NCBI GenBank assembly: GCA_964608315.1 | Contig: CAZSNF010000005.1 | Coordinates: forward strand, 1-64,000 | Direction of reading: 5' to 3' | Origin: VXPQ01 sp964608315 | GTDB taxonomy: Bacteria; Bacteroidota; Rhodothermia; Rhodothermales; VXPQ01 | Length of the DNA stretch: 64,000 nt | Shown here: in pieces, positions 42,551-51,938 of the stretch | Position numbering within the stretch: the stretch's first letter is position 1 | Layout of the letters: each line of letters begins with the position of its first letter | The notes under the pieces: generated by a model | What the model was told of the DNA's origin: nothing | Databases searched by the model: none | What the model saw: only the letters and a program-made list of their open reading frames with translations | Program-made: the position numbers and the translations under genes

Positions 42551-42808
42551 AAGGAACCTCTGATTAATTCTGCAAAGTTCAGAGGCTGCGAGGGACGCTC
42601 TGGCAAGGAATGACGAAGCAGCGTGGCAGGCCCCACGTAATGAGGAATGACGCAGCCAGAGCGTTCCTCGCAGCCTCCCGAAGGGCGCTTCACGTCCGCC
42701 ATGCCCTGAATCCAGAGCGTTTACCGCTGATTTCAACGACGCAGTCATAACGTCCTGTGCGCGTGAACGCGAAGCGCTGATCGAAGTAGAATTAATCAGA
42801 GGTTCTTT
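42551..42808. repeat. Dispersed MITE-like repeat, copy L (full length, inverted)
   Basis: A complete 258-bp copy in the reverse orientation. It runs from AAGGAACCTCTGATTAATTC to AATTAATCAGAGGTTCTT, with the inner hairpin arms AGGCTGCGAGGGACGCTCTG (about 42590) and CAGAGCGTTCCTCGCAGCCT (about 42657-42676). It separates the DUF3553-like gene from the next divergent gene. The 42519-42921 gap holds nothing else clear. Confidence 0.88.
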
Positions 42809-42921
42809 AAGTTTGGTTGTCGTTCCGGCATTCGTTATTATTGCGATTCCGAATTATCGCCATCCGGAAACATTGGTTCCCGGATGGCCTTGCACTTTCA
42901 CGCGATGCGATTCCTGACAGC

Positions 42922-43233
42922 ATGAGTTCCACCGAATTCGATACGAAAATGGTCGACCGCCAGGTTGGCCGCAATGCAGAGCTGTTCGCCCAGGCGCTCA
43001 ACAAGCTGGACACCGCGGAGCAGCGATACCCTTATCTGCGCATTCTGGTCAGCATCGTGGAGCAGGCGCATCCCGAGTGGAACCAGGCGCCGCAAAAGGA
43101 CCGTCAGATCGCTCGCCTCGTAATGGAGATGGGGACGCGCATAGAGGAAAGCGAAATCGTCGAGGTCGTTCGCGTCCGGGACGAGGAACGCGGCTATTTC
43201 CACGATGGAGGAGGCGCGGCGCCTACTCGATGA
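42922..43233 (+). CDS. Small protein, possibly DUF4290-like
   Basis: This is a 103-aa soluble helical protein. VDRQVGRNAELFAQALNKLD and TAEQRYPYLRILVSIVEQAH, followed by PEWN, weakly match the Bacteroidota family DUF4290 (pattern YGRN...Ai.i.dre.R...a..iv..m...nP). The tail of about 35 residues is charged (RIEESEIVEVVRVRDEERGY) and unlike that family, so the call is tentative. ATG 42922 is chosen since upstream text in frame is not protein-like. It is convergent with ruvC and overlaps its 3' end by 11 bp. Confidence 0.55.
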   Translation: MSSTEFDTKMVDRQVGRNAELFAQALNKLDTAEQRYPYLRILVSIVEQAHPEWNQAPQKDRQIARLVMEMGTRIEESEIVEVVRVRDEERGYFHDGGGAAPTR

Positions 43234-43774
43234 CGATATGCGGATTCGCTCGCAGGAAACTTTTCCAGCTGGCGGCTCTTCGGGTTCCGCCCCCGGCGCG
43301 GCGGTGTATGTGGCATAGTCCGACGGCAAGCGCGTCGGAGGCGTCGGACCCCATGGTTTCCGCGCCGTTCTCGTCCTGAATCGACAGCAGGGCGCGCACC
43401 ATATAGCGAACTTGTTCTTTCGAGGCGTTGCCTCGTCCGGTTACGGCTTTCTTGACCTGCTTCGGGGTATATTCGGCCACCGGAACCTCCCGGTTCAGCA
43501 GGGCGATCATGGCGGCGGACTGGGCGCGCCCAAGCTTCAGCATGGACTGCGGGTTGCTGCCGTATACGGGCATCTCTATGGCGCATTCGTCCGGGCGGTA
43601 GCGTTCTGCGATCGCTGCAATTCCGTCATGGATTTTTTTGAGGCGAAGCGCATGTTCCTCGTACTGGTCCAGGCGCAACACGCCGTAGTCCAGCATGCGC
43701 TCGCCGGGGCCTTCGCAGGCGATCACGCCATAGCCTGTGCATTGCGATCCGGGGTCTACGCCAAGTACGATCAT
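43223..43774 (-). CDS. ruvC: Holliday junction endonuclease RuvC
   Basis: RuvC cuts Holliday junctions at the end of homologous recombination. The 183-aa protein has the RNase-H-fold acidic residues: Asp7 in VLGVDPGSQCTGYG, Glu67 in CAIEMPVYGSNPQS, and Asp138 and Asp141 in GSDASDALAVGLCH. The sequence GRGNASKEQVRYMV fits the DNA-contact helix. About 25 extra residues at the C-terminus (GGGTRRAASWKSFLRANPHI) extend over the end of the convergent small gene. ruvA and ruvB are not in the window; recG is 7.5 kb away. Confidence 0.96.
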   Translation of the reverse strand: MIVLGVDPGSQCTGYGVIACEGPGERMLDYGVLRLDQYEEHALRLKKIHDGIAAIAERYRPDECAIEMPVYGSNPQSMLKLGRAQSAAMIALLNREVPVAEYTPKQVKKAVTGRGNASKEQVRYMVRALLSIQDENGAETMGSDASDALAVGLCHIHRRAGGGTRRAASWKSFLRANPHIVIE

Positions 43775-43778
43775 TGCT

Positions 43779-43932
43779 GGATCCTCTGATTAAGTCCGCG
43801 AAGATCAGAGGCTGCGAGGGGCGCTTCACGTCCGCGACGCCCCGAATCCGCAGTGTTCAACGATGGAATCATGATGTCTTTATATGCACGAAAGTGAAGT
43901 GCTGAGCGAAGTGATTTTGATCAGAGTATCCA
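43779..43932. repeat. Dispersed MITE-like repeat, copy M (inner part deleted, inverted)
   Basis: Both ends are present (GGATCCTCTGATTAAGTC and GATCAGAGTATCC) but the copy is about 154 bp. The hairpin is reduced to a single arm (GATCAGAGGCTGCGAGGGGC). It sits directly upstream of ruvC and downstream of the yebC stop. Confidence 0.8.
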
Positions 43933-43955
43933 AATTATGCCCCCTGAGGGGTTTG

Positions 43956-44711
43956 TCAGAAGGACAGGGCGCCGAGGATTTCCTCGTTCATGTCCAGCGT
44001 AGTGAAAACCGCCTGCACGTCCGGATGGTCGTCGATGCGTTCGATCAATCGCAATACCTTCCTGGCGTCGGCGGCGGCGAGCGCCACGGTGGCGGAGGGC
44101 TCCCGAATCAACTGCGCCGCGGCAATCTCGACGCCCGCTTTTTCGAGCGCCGCGCGCACCGCTTCGAGCAAGTCGGGCGGGGTCGCGATTACATAAGCGT
44201 CGCCTTCCTGTTGCATATCCTCGGCGCCTGCCTCCGCCACAATGTCGAACAACGTCAGTTCGTCGCGCGGCTGCCCGAAAGAGGCAATCTCTATCATGCC
44301 CTTGCGTTCGAACAGATAACCCACCGAACCGGACTTGCCGAGGCTGCCGCCCCCCTTGCCGAAAAGATGGCGCAGGTCCGCCACCGTCCGGTTTCGGTTG
44401 TCCGTCAGCGTTTCCACGAAAACCGCCACGCCATGCGGGCCATACCCCTCGTAGGTCGCCTCTTCGTAATCTTCTCCCTGAATTTCCCCGGTCCCCCGCT
44501 TGATGGCGCGCGCGATATTTTCCTTGGGCATGTTTTCGGCCTTGGCCTTTTCGACCGCAAGCGCCAGGGCGGCGTTCATGGCGGGATCGCCCCCGCCTTC
44601 CCGGGCGGCTATCGTAACGTCACGGGAAATCCGCGCCCATACTTTCGACTTGCGCTGATCGGTTTTGGCTTTCTGCCGCTTGATTTTGGACCATTTATTG
44701 TGACCGGCCAT
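43956..44711 (-). CDS. yebC: YebC/PmpR family protein
   Basis: This is a 251-aa protein of the YebC family. It begins MAGHNKWSKIKRQKAKTDQR, followed by KVWARISRDVTIAAREGGGDP, GYGPHGVAVFVETLTDNRNR and the GSLGKSGSVGYLFERKG block. Members have been described both as transcription regulators and as factors that ease ribosome stalling; which applies here cannot be told from the sequence. It is upstream of ruvC on the same strand with a repeat copy between, and yebC-ruvC neighbours are common in bacteria. Confidence 0.96.
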   Translation of the reverse strand: MAGHNKWSKIKRQKAKTDQRKSKVWARISRDVTIAAREGGGDPAMNAALALAVEKAKAENMPKENIARAIKRGTGEIQGEDYEEATYEGYGPHGVAVFVETLTDNRNRTVADLRHLFGKGGGSLGKSGSVGYLFERKGMIEIASFGQPRDELTLFDIVAEAGAEDMQQEGDAYVIATPPDLLEAVRAALEKAGVEIAAAQLIREPSATVALAAADARKVLRLIERIDDHPDVQAVFTTLDMNEEILGALSF

Positions 44712-44721
44712 GGGAAACGCT

Positions 44722-44752
44722 GGTCGAAGCAGGTTTAATCAGAGTATCCTTT
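44722..44752. repeat. Dispersed repeat, end fragment N
   Basis: GGTCGAAGCAGGTTTAATCA followed by GAGTATCCTT is the left end of the repeat in inverted form, 11 bp upstream of the yebC start. The remaining gap to 44973 has no clear gene; AAGGATACTCTTCGG at 44866-44880 may be one more worn end. Confidence 0.7.
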
Positions 44753-44973
44753 TACTTGCTACCGCGCCAAAGGCGGTATGTTCTGGCGACTTCTTCGCAT
44801 CGTTACAAATGAGGATGCGGACAGAACCGAACAAATGGACCGCGCAATGGCTATCTTAAGAAAGGATACTCTTCGGTTTCCTTGCGGCGGACGCTGCCGA
44901 CGGCCCCGGACGTCCGCATCCCGCCGCCAGACGCGAAAAATACTCCGAAGCGGGCAAAACAGCCTGTTCGGCC

Positions 44974-45585
44974 ATGCCTGAAAAGAACTCCCAGACAATC
45001 CCTTCGGAATCCGCCGAGCAGGACAAGCAATGCGTGGCCCGCGCGCTTGCAGGCGACCAGAGGGCGTACGCCGAGCTGCTCGAAAAGTACCGCAACGCGA
45101 TCCGCCGCCACGTCCGGAAAATCATTCGGGACCGCATGGTCGTGGACGATCTGGTCCAGGAGGTTTTCGCGAAGGCCTTCGCAGCGCTGGCGTCGTATTC
45201 TTCCACGTACGCCTTTTCCACCTGGTTGTACAAGATCGCCCAGAACCATGCGATCGACTATAACCGGAAGAAAAAACTCCCTACGCTGTCCATCGACCAG
45301 CCCATCGAGACGCGCGATGGAGAAATGAAGATCGAATTGCCGGATACGACGTACCGCCCGGACCGGCACATCGTGCAAGACGAACGCAAAACGCTGATTC
45401 AGGAAGCCATCGACGCCCTTCCGCCTAAATACAACCGCGTCATCGTGTTGCGCCATCAGGACGAAAAAAGTTATGAAGAAATCGCGGAGGAGCTCGATTT
45501 GCCGCTGGGCACGGTAAAAGCGCACCTTTTTCGGGCGCGCCAATCGCTCAACAAATATCTGCGCGATCGCCGTACCCTGCATTGA
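44974..45585 (+). CDS. ECF-type RNA polymerase sigma factor
   Basis: This 203-aa sigma factor has region 2 at about 30-95 (EKYRNAIRRHVRKIIRDRMV then VDDLVQEVFAKAFAALASYS and FSTWLYKIAQNHAIDYNRKK) and region 4 at about 140-195 (ALPPKYNRVIVLRHQDEKSY then EEIAEELDLPLGTVKAHLFR). There is no region 3, as expected for the extracytoplasmic-function group. No anti-sigma gene is adjacent; the next gene, purB, starts 30 bp downstream. Region 4 is strongly conserved with the RpoE-like sigma that is widespread in Bacteroidota. The regulon is unknown. Confidence 0.93.
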   Translation: MPEKNSQTIPSESAEQDKQCVARALAGDQRAYAELLEKYRNAIRRHVRKIIRDRMVVDDLVQEVFAKAFAALASYSSTYAFSTWLYKIAQNHAIDYNRKKKLPTLSIDQPIETRDGEMKIELPDTTYRPDRHIVQDERKTLIQEAIDALPPKYNRVIVLRHQDEKSYEEIAEELDLPLGTVKAHLFRARQSLNKYLRDRRTLH

Positions 45586-45615
45586 TACCCGCATTCGCCG
45601 TTCTCGGCCCGAACC

Positions 45616-46914
45616 ATGATACCTCGATACGCCCGCCCCGAAATGAGCGCGCTGTGGAGCGAAGAAAGCCGCTTCCAGTCCTGGCTCGACGTCGAGCTGG
45701 CCGCATGCGACGCCTGGTCGAAACTGGATGTGGTTCCCCGGGAAGACATGGACTTGCTGTACGCGAAGGCCTCGTTCGACGTGGATCGCATTCATGAAAT
45801 CGAGCAAACGACGCGGCACGACGTGGTGGCTTTTACGCGCGCAGTAAGCGAATCGCTGGGGCCCGAAAAGAAGTGGGTGCACTACGGCCTTACTTCTTCC
45901 GACGTGGTCGATACGGCGCTGATGGTTCAGGTCAAAAAAGCAAACGATCTTTTGCTGGCCGCCATCGACCGGATGCTGGACGTACTGGCGGACAAGGCCC
46001 GCAAGCACCGGCGTACGCTTATGATGGGTCGCACGCACGGCGTCCACGCCGAGCCCACGACATGGGGCCTGAAAATGGCGTTGCACCATACGGAGATGGC
46101 CCGCAACCGGCGGCGGTTCGCAGCGGCGGCCGAGGAGATGGCCGTGGGCAAATTGTCGGGCGCCGTGGGCACCTTTGCGCACATCCCGCCCGAGATCGAG
46201 CAGTCGGTGTGCGAAAAACTGGGCTTGCGCCCTGCGCCGGTCTCGACGCAAATCCTCCAGCGAGATCGGCATGCGCATTATCTGTCCGTGCTTGCGCTCA
46301 TCGGCGCGTCGCTTGAAAAAATGGCGGTAGAGGTGCGGGGATTGCAAAAAAACGAGGTGCGCGAAGTCGAGGAGGCTTTCGGAAAAGGACAAAAAGGCTC
46401 TTCCGCCATGCCGCACAAACGCAATCCGGTGGGATCGGAGAACATCACGGGGTGCGCCCGCCTGCTGCGCGGCTATATGATCTCGGCCTTTGAAAATGTG
46501 GCGCTCTGGCACGAGCGCGACATTTCTCATTCGTCCGTGGAGCGGGTCGTTATTCCCGACGCTACGACGATCTTGCATTATGCGCTCCACCGGTTTGCAG
46601 ACATTATGGATACGCTGGTCGTATACCCCGAAACGATGCGCGCAAACATGGAGCGGACGCACGGGCTGTACAACAGTCAGCGGCTCATGCTCATGCTGAT
46701 CGACAAGGGGTTGTCCCGCGAGGCGGCGTACGATCTGGTGCAGCCGGCAGCGATGCGGGCGTGGGAGGCAGGGCGCCCGTTCAGGGAGACAGTCGCCGAA
46801 GATTCTGCCCTCATGGAGCATTTTTCACCGGAAGAAGTGGAACTTGCTTTCGATGCGTCGTACCACATGCAACGAATCGATTTTATTTTCCAGCGGGCCG
46901 GCCTCGGCCATTGA
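45616..46914 (+). CDS. purB: Adenylosuccinate lyase
   Basis: PurB acts twice in purine synthesis, splitting SAICAR and adenylosuccinate with release of fumarate. The 432-aa protein has YGLTSSDVVDTALMVQ (catalytic Ser/Thr loop), MMGRTHGVHAEPTTWGLKMA with the general-base His, and the superfamily signature GSSAMPHKRNPVGSEN near residue 262. The length is normal for the shorter bacterial type. It follows the sigma factor gene by 30 bp and precedes a TonB-dependent receptor by 33 bp. Confidence 0.97.
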   Translation: MIPRYARPEMSALWSEESRFQSWLDVELAACDAWSKLDVVPREDMDLLYAKASFDVDRIHEIEQTTRHDVVAFTRAVSESLGPEKKWVHYGLTSSDVVDTALMVQVKKANDLLLAAIDRMLDVLADKARKHRRTLMMGRTHGVHAEPTTWGLKMALHHTEMARNRRRFAAAAEEMAVGKLSGAVGTFAHIPPEIEQSVCEKLGLRPAPVSTQILQRDRHAHYLSVLALIGASLEKMAVEVRGLQKNEVREVEEAFGKGQKGSSAMPHKRNPVGSENITGCARLLRGYMISAFENVALWHERDISHSSVERVVIPDATTILHYALHRFADIMDTLVVYPETMRANMERTHGLYNSQRLMLMLIDKGLSREAAYDLVQPAAMRAWEAGRPFRETVAEDSALMEHFSPEEVELAFDASYHMQRIDFIFQRAGLGH

Positions 46915-46947
46915 CGTCCCGTCGCATGACCACACAATCCTGTCGCC

Positions 46948-49764
46948 ATGAACGCCATGTTACGCCCTGCGCCTGTATTGCTGCTCTCCTGTTTCCTCGC
47001 CTTCGCCGCAAGCGCCCCCCGATCAGCGCAGGCGCAAGCCGCCGCATCGATCCGCGGCGTCGTTACGGATGCGTCGTCGGCGTCTCCCCTGCAAGACGCC
47101 AACGTGGCGTTGTTGCTGGACGGCGTCGTGATTGCAGGCGCGGCCTCGGAAGCGGACGGATCGTATGAAATCGCCGGGGTTCCTCCGGGAGATTACGTGC
47201 TTTCGACGCGTTTCGTGGGGTACGAAGAGGCGCAAGACCCGGTATCCTTGCAGGCCGGAGAATCGCTTACGGCAGACGTGGCCTTGCATCCGACGGGTTT
47301 CAACCTCAACGCCGTGATCGTGAGCGCTTCGCGCGGGTCCGAAAAAGTCCTGGACGCTCCGGCCTCTATTTCCGTGTTGACTGCACAGGATATCGAGATC
47401 GACGCCTTGCCGGACCCGGTCATGTTGCTGCGCAACGTAACGGGGGTGGATATGGCGCAAACGGGCGTCAGCCGGCACGAGGTGGTGCTGCGCGGGTTCA
47501 ATAACGCCTTCAGCGGAGCAACTCATGTCATGATAGATTACCGGCAGGCGGCCGTAGCGTCGCTTGGCGTGAACGATTACAGCATGATGCCGCTCACGCA
47601 GATCGACATGGAGCGCGTCGAAGTGGTGAGAGGTCCGGGGTCGGCGCTTTTCGGAGCCGGGGTCGACGCCGGGGTAATCCATTTCATCAGCAAGGATCCG
47701 TTTGCGTATCCGGGTACGACCGTGCAGGTGGGAGGCGGGCTGCGCAACGCCCTGAAGACCTCTTTCCGGCACGCCGGCGTGGCGGGCGGCAAGTTGGGAT
47801 ACAAGATCGTCGCCGATTTCACGCGGGCCGACGACTTCGCCTTTGACCCGAACGACCCCGCGGACGCCGTGCAACTGTCCACGTTCCGGAAAGAGGCGCT
47901 GCCCGTTGATTACGACAACCGCAACTATACGATGTCGGGCCTTCTGTCCTGGCGGCTTCGCCCGAACGCCGCCCTGACGGCCAACGCAGGGCATTCGGCT
48001 TCCAAAACGATCGGGCTTTCGGGAATCGGCACGGTGCAGGGAGAAGGATTCGGATATACGTACGGGCAGATTCGCCTGAACGCCGGCGGATTTTTCGCTC
48101 AGGCCTATGCGAATTTCAACGATGCGGGGGACTCCTTCGTCTATCGCGCCGGATCGGTGGAAAATGTGGTGGACCACTCCAGCGTGATAAACGTGCAAGG
48201 GCAGTACGACTTCAATATGCTGGAAGAACGCCTCCGCCTTATTCTCGGCGCGGAATACGAGCGCACCAATCCGGTTACGAAGCGCACCGTTTTTGGCCGA
48301 AACGAGGATAACGACCAGTTTGGCGAAACGGGCGCGTACCTCCAGAGCGTCGTGCAGCTGGCGCCATCGTTGAGCGCAACGCTCGCCGTGCGGGGAGACA
48401 AGCACGGGCTGTTCGACAAAGTACAGTTTTCGCCCCGCGCCGCGCTGGTTTTCAAACCGGACCCCGCGCACAGCCTCCGCGCTACGTTCAACCGGGCGTT
48501 TGCTTCGCCCAGCACGAACAACCTTTTTCTGGACATCAACGCGGGAGCGGCCGGGCCGCTTACGCTCCAGGCCCGAGGGGCCCTGGACGGATTCCATTTT
48601 CAGCGCGACGCGCAAGGCAACCTGATCGCCTCCAGCCTGATTCCGGATATTTTCGGGGCGCCTGTTCCCGCAGGCGTTCCGCTTGACTTGCTGTATGCGC
48701 AGGTTTACGCAGGGCTTGCGAGTACGCCAACGTCCGAGCTGCAAAGCATCCTCGCCATGCAGGGGCTGAATATCCCGGAGGTTATCATCGCGCGATTCAT
48801 CGATTTGCTCGGTCCGGAGGGCGGCACGGTCGTGACGGGCCTGACGCCTTCCGCCCTTGGCTATCTGGATACGAATACGGGCCTCGTAAACCCGAAAAGC
48901 ATAACCCGAAACGTGGTGGACGTGCCTCCGCTCGAACACACCGTCAGCGAAACATACGAATTGGGATACAAGGGGTTGATCGGAGAGCGCCTGCTGTTCG
49001 CCGTGGACGGATACTACGCCCGGAAGCGCAATTTCGTGAGTCCGTTGCGCGTGGAAACGCCGTTCGTGCTGACGCCGAACCACGATTTGTTGTTCGGCGA
49101 CCTCGCCAGGGCGCTCGCCGACGCCGTGCGAGGCAACGACGCCTTGAGCGCAGCTTTGCCGGTCACAGGATTGTCGCCGGAAGACGTGGCGGGACTCATC
49201 GTGGACTTGTCGAAACCGAGCCTGGCGGCGCTTCTGCCGGCGAATTCGCCGATCGGGATCGTGCAGCCCGCAGAAAACACGACGCCAGGTCAACTGCTGC
49301 TGGCGTACCGCAGCATGGGCGAGATCGAGTACTTTGGCCTGGATGCGTCCGCGGAACTTCTGCTTGCAGAAAGGCTGCGCGTTTTCGGAAACATGTCCTG
49401 GCTCAGCGACAACTTCTTCGACGCCGACGAACTGGGCGAAGAAGAAGAAACGCTGGAACTGTCCATGAATGCCCCCGCCATAAAACTCAAGGGCGGATTT
49501 TCCTACGAATCGTCAGGAAACTGGCGCGTTCACGCCTCCGTGCGGCATACCGGGGGATTCAAAGTTCGCTCCGGTTTGTACGTGGGAGCCGTAAAAGATC
49601 ATACGCTGCTGGACATAGGCGGCGGATACGACCTCGGCGACTATGTGTCCGGATTGCGCCTGAATCTGTCCATGTTCAATGTCCTGGATCAGCAACACCG
49701 CGAATTCGTTGGCGCGCCGAAAATAGGTCGCACGGGGATTCTGCAATTGACCCTCGATATTTAA
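46948..49764 (+). CDS. TonB-dependent outer-membrane receptor, third in window
   Basis: This 938-aa outer-membrane receptor has a signal peptide (LLLSCFLAFAASAPRSAQAQ, cleavage near residue 30). A carboxypeptidase-regulatory-like domain follows at about 33-110 (IRGVVTDASSASPLQDANVA), then a plug at about 125-245 (VIVSASRGSEKVLDAPASIS, ERVEVVRGPGSALFGAGVDA) and a beta barrel. The plug uses the ordinary VVRGPGSALFG form rather than the EVLRDGA(S/A)AQYG form of the tandem pair upstream, so it belongs to a different receptor subgroup. An inserted region near 540-640 is rich in hydrophobic and Pro residues and may be a large extracellular loop. The stop codon falls on the left end of repeat copy O. 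The ligand is unknown. Confidence 0.92.
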   Translation: MNAMLRPAPVLLLSCFLAFAASAPRSAQAQAAASIRGVVTDASSASPLQDANVALLLDGVVIAGAASEADGSYEIAGVPPGDYVLSTRFVGYEEAQDPVSLQAGESLTADVALHPTGFNLNAVIVSASRGSEKVLDAPASISVLTAQDIEIDALPDPVMLLRNVTGVDMAQTGVSRHEVVLRGFNNAFSGATHVMIDYRQAAVASLGVNDYSMMPLTQIDMERVEVVRGPGSALFGAGVDAGVIHFISKDPFAYPGTTVQVGGGLRNALKTSFRHAGVAGGKLGYKIVADFTRADDFAFDPNDPADAVQLSTFRKEALPVDYDNRNYTMSGLLSWRLRPNAALTANAGHSASKTIGLSGIGTVQGEGFGYTYGQIRLNAGGFFAQAYANFNDAGDSFVYRAGSVENVVDHSSVINVQGQYDFNMLEERLRLILGAEYERTNPVTKRTVFGRNEDNDQFGETGAYLQSVVQLAPSLSATLAVRGDKHGLFDKVQFSPRAALVFKPDPAHSLRATFNRAFASPSTNNLFLDINAGAAGPLTLQARGALDGFHFQRDAQGNLIASSLIPDIFGAPVPAGVPLDLLYAQVYAGLASTPTSELQSILAMQGLNIPEVIIARFIDLLGPEGGTVVTGLTPSALGYLDTNTGLVNPKSITRNVVDVPPLEHTVSETYELGYKGLIGERLLFAVDGYYARKRNFVSPLRVETPFVLTPNHDLLFGDLARALADAVRGNDALSAALPVTGLSPEDVAGLIVDLSKPSLAALLPANSPIGIVQPAENTTPGQLLLAYRSMGEIEYFGLDASAELLLAERLRVFGNMSWLSDNFFDADELGEEEETLELSMNAPAIKLKGGFSYESSGNWRVHASVRHTGGFKVRSGLYVGAVKDHTLLDIGGGYDLGDYVSGLRLNLSMFNVLDQQHREFVGAPKIGRTGILQLTLDI

Positions 49765-50040
49765 GGACACTCTAATTAAATCTACTTCGATCAGCGCTTC
49801 ACGTTCGTGCGTACAGGACATTGTGCCGGCATCGTTGAAATCAGCGGTAAAAGCTTCGGATTCGGGGCTTGGCGAACGTGAAGCGCCCTTCGGGAGGCTT
49901 GCGAGAGGTCGCTGGCTGTGTCATTCCTCATTATGTGGGGCCTGCCACATTGCTTCGTCATTCCTTGCCAGCGACCCCTTGCAAGCCTCTGAACTTTGCA
50001 CATTTAATCAGAGTATCCTTAAGGACACTCTGATTAAGCC
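49763..50040. repeat. Dispersed MITE-like repeat, copy O (full length) with an extra end
   Basis: A full copy runs from AAGGACACTCTAATTAAATC at 49763 to ATTTAATCAGAGTATCCTT at 50020, with the inner hairpin. Directly after it a second end begins: AAGGACACTCTGATTAAGCC at 50021-50040. The copy is close to copy D (about 20 kb away). The DNA between 50041 and the nuoA start shows no other feature. Confidence 0.88.
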
Positions 50041-50247
50041 CCTTGACGGGATATTCACGGGCGTTTCGCGTTGATTGCCCTGCCTGCGTGGGGTATTTTC
50101 ACGACGCAGCGCGTTTATGTCGCGTTTGCCGGGACTTTCCGGCGCGCGGACGTACGCGGGCTTCCCTGCGCGGGCGCCGCGAAGCCTGCCTTGTTTCCTG
50201 ACCGCGTTCAGCACATCGTCGTCGCATTCTCATTCCCTGCACGAACC

Positions 50248-50619
50248 ATGCCTGCGGATTTTATTCCCCTGCTGATCATGATGGCCCTTGCGTCGGGGAT
50301 GGCGTTGACGCTTCTGAAGGGTGCGGACTGGCTCGGTCCGCGCCGCCGCAATCTGATCAAGCAGAGCAGTTACGAGAGCGGAATGGACCCGGTCGGCACG
50401 GCGCGCGAACGCTACTCGGTGAAATTTTACCTGGTGGCGATGATTTTCATCGTGTTCGACGTAGAGGTCGTCTTCCTGTATCCCTGGGCCGCAAGTTTCC
50501 GCGAATTCATGGATGCGGGCGCGGCCGCTGGAGCGCTTGCGGTAGTTTGCCTGTTTATCCTTATTCTTGGCGTGGGTCTTCTGTACGATATCAAAAAGGG
50601 CGGACTGGAGTTCGATTGA
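50248..50619 (+). CDS. nuoA: NADH-quinone oxidoreductase subunit A
   Basis: This is a 123-aa membrane subunit of complex I with three helices. Family marks are YESGMDPVGTARERYSVKFY and LVAMIFIVFDVEVVFLYPWA, with the acidic residue of the second helix. The ATG at 50248 is chosen because the family start lies there; a frame running 59 codons upstream is not protein-like and overlaps the repeat-flank region. It opens the nuoABCDEFGH cluster. Confidence 0.94.
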   Translation: MPADFIPLLIMMALASGMALTLLKGADWLGPRRRNLIKQSSYESGMDPVGTARERYSVKFYLVAMIFIVFDVEVVFLYPWAASFREFMDAGAAAGALAVVCLFILILGVGLLYDIKKGGLEFD

Positions 50620-50691
50620 CCCTGAGACGCCCCGATAAAAACCGCCTCGCTCAACGCGTTTCGTTTTCCAAACGACAAATAACTGCATAGC

Positions 50692-51222
50692 ATGGTTTCT
50701 CCAGACGCTCGGAACGAAGGGTTTCTTACCACCAGGGTGGACGCTGTCCTGAATTGGGCCCGCTCCAATTCGCTGATGCCCATGCCCATGGGGCTGGCCT
50801 GCTGCGCAATCGAGATGATGGCGTTTGCAGGTCCCAAATACGACGCCGCCCGTTTTGGCAGCGAAGCCATGCGTTTTTCGCCGCGGCAGGCCGACCTGAT
50901 GATTGTGGCGGGCTGGGTGTCGTACAAGATGGCGCACGCCATTCGCCGGGTATGGGACCAGATGGCCGACCCTAAATGGTGTATTTCCATGGGGGCTTGC
51001 GCTTCGACGGGCGGGATGCACCGTTGCTACGGCGTGGTGCAGGGATGCGATAATTTTCTGCCGGTAGACGTGTATATCCCCGGCTGCCCGCCTCGCCCGG
51101 AGGCGCTGCTGCACGCCTTGATGGATATTCAGGAGAAGATTCGCAACGAATATTCCGTGACGCAGGATTATGCGCAGGGGCCCGTGCTTGCTCAAGAGCA
51201 AATTGGCGAAAGGATACCCTGA
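50692..51222 (+). CDS. nuoB: NADH-quinone oxidoreductase subunit B
   Basis: NuoB holds the terminal cluster N2 that passes electrons to quinone. The 176-aa protein shows the ligand cysteines: the tandem Cys37-Cys38 in GLACCAIEMM, Cys103 in SMGACASTGG and Cys132 in IPGCPPRPEAL. The last residues and the TGA stop are encoded by an AAGGATACCCTGATCAA motif at 51210-51226 that matches the terminal motif of the dispersed repeat. So the C-terminus appears to have been set by a repeat end. It starts 72 bp after nuoA. Confidence 0.97.
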   Translation: MVSPDARNEGFLTTRVDAVLNWARSNSLMPMPMGLACCAIEMMAFAGPKYDAARFGSEAMRFSPRQADLMIVAGWVSYKMAHAIRRVWDQMADPKWCISMGACASTGGMHRCYGVVQGCDNFLPVDVYIPGCPPRPEALLHALMDIQEKIRNEYSVTQDYAQGPVLAQEQIGERIP

Positions 51223-51227
51223 TCAAT

Positions 51228-51938
51228 ATGCCCGCAGACGTCGAACATACCTCGCCGCCGCAAGAAGACGCGCCGTTTCACAGAACGCTCGATTTCTTTT
51301 TTACGGCGGCGGACGCAGCGCCTCCCGGCGAGCGGAATCCGCTTGCCCAGCCCACGACGCATCTCCCGGAAATTATCCGGGCGTTGGCCGACCGGTTCGG
51401 CGAAGCCATTCTCGGCGCGGAGGAATACGCCGGCGAACAAACGATTCTGGTCGAAACGCAGCGCATAGCGGAGGTGTGTCGCTTCCTGAAGGACGAACAG
51501 GGTTTCCTGTACCTGGCGGACGCAGGCGGCGCGGATCGGTTCGTGGACGAGGAGCGATTCGAAGTATTCTATAATCTTGTGTCCTTCGAAAAGAAAAAAC
51601 GCATTCGGCTGAAGATTCGCGTGGACGAGGCTGTCCTGACGGCGCCCACGGTAACGGGCGTGTATCGCGCCGCCAACTGGAACGAGCGCGAAATATACGA
51701 CATGCTGGGCATTCGTTTCGAGGGGCATCCGGATATGCGGCGGATGTTCATGCCAGAAGATTTCGAATACTATCCGCAACGGAAGGAATTCCCGCAGCTG
51801 GGCATTCCCGGTTCGTTGCCGTTGCCTCCCCGGACGCCCGAAGGCCCGCTTCAGCACGACCCGTTCCCGACGGCCCGCGAAGGCCCGACGCCGAAGAGTT
51901 ACGAGGAACCTCCTTCACAAATCGTCAGGGAAGCATGA
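51228..51938 (+). CDS. nuoC: NADH-quinone oxidoreductase subunit C
   Basis: This 236-aa hydrophilic subunit is the 30-kDa type. The conserved part is at about 105-195: FYNLVSFEKKKRIRLKIRVD, VYRAANWNEREIYDMLGIRF and EGHPDMRRMFMPEDFEYYPQ. The N-terminal 50 residues and the Pro-rich tail (PLPPRTPEGPLQHDPFPTA) are less conserved. NuoC and NuoD are separate here, unlike the fused form in E. coli. The stop overlaps the nuoD start (ATGA), so the two are coupled. Confidence 0.93.
   Translation: MPADVEHTSPPQEDAPFHRTLDFFFTAADAAPPGERNPLAQPTTHLPEIIRALADRFGEAILGAEEYAGEQTILVETQRIAEVCRFLKDEQGFLYLADAGGADRFVDEERFEVFYNLVSFEKKKRIRLKIRVDEAVLTAPTVTGVYRAANWNEREIYDMLGIRFEGHPDMRRMFMPEDFEYYPQRKEFPQLGIPGSLPLPPRTPEGPLQHDPFPTAREGPTPKSYEEPPSQIVREA

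Noticed and set aside
44851..46821. Minus-strand open frame of 656 codons opposite the sigma factor and purB
   Set aside because: Antisense shadow; His/Arg-rich text without family pattern.
49791..50003. Small open frames inside repeat copies (also at 22492-22704, 42533-42748, 31465-31680)
   Set aside because: They recur because the repeat recurs; their translations change freely between copies and have no ribosome sites.
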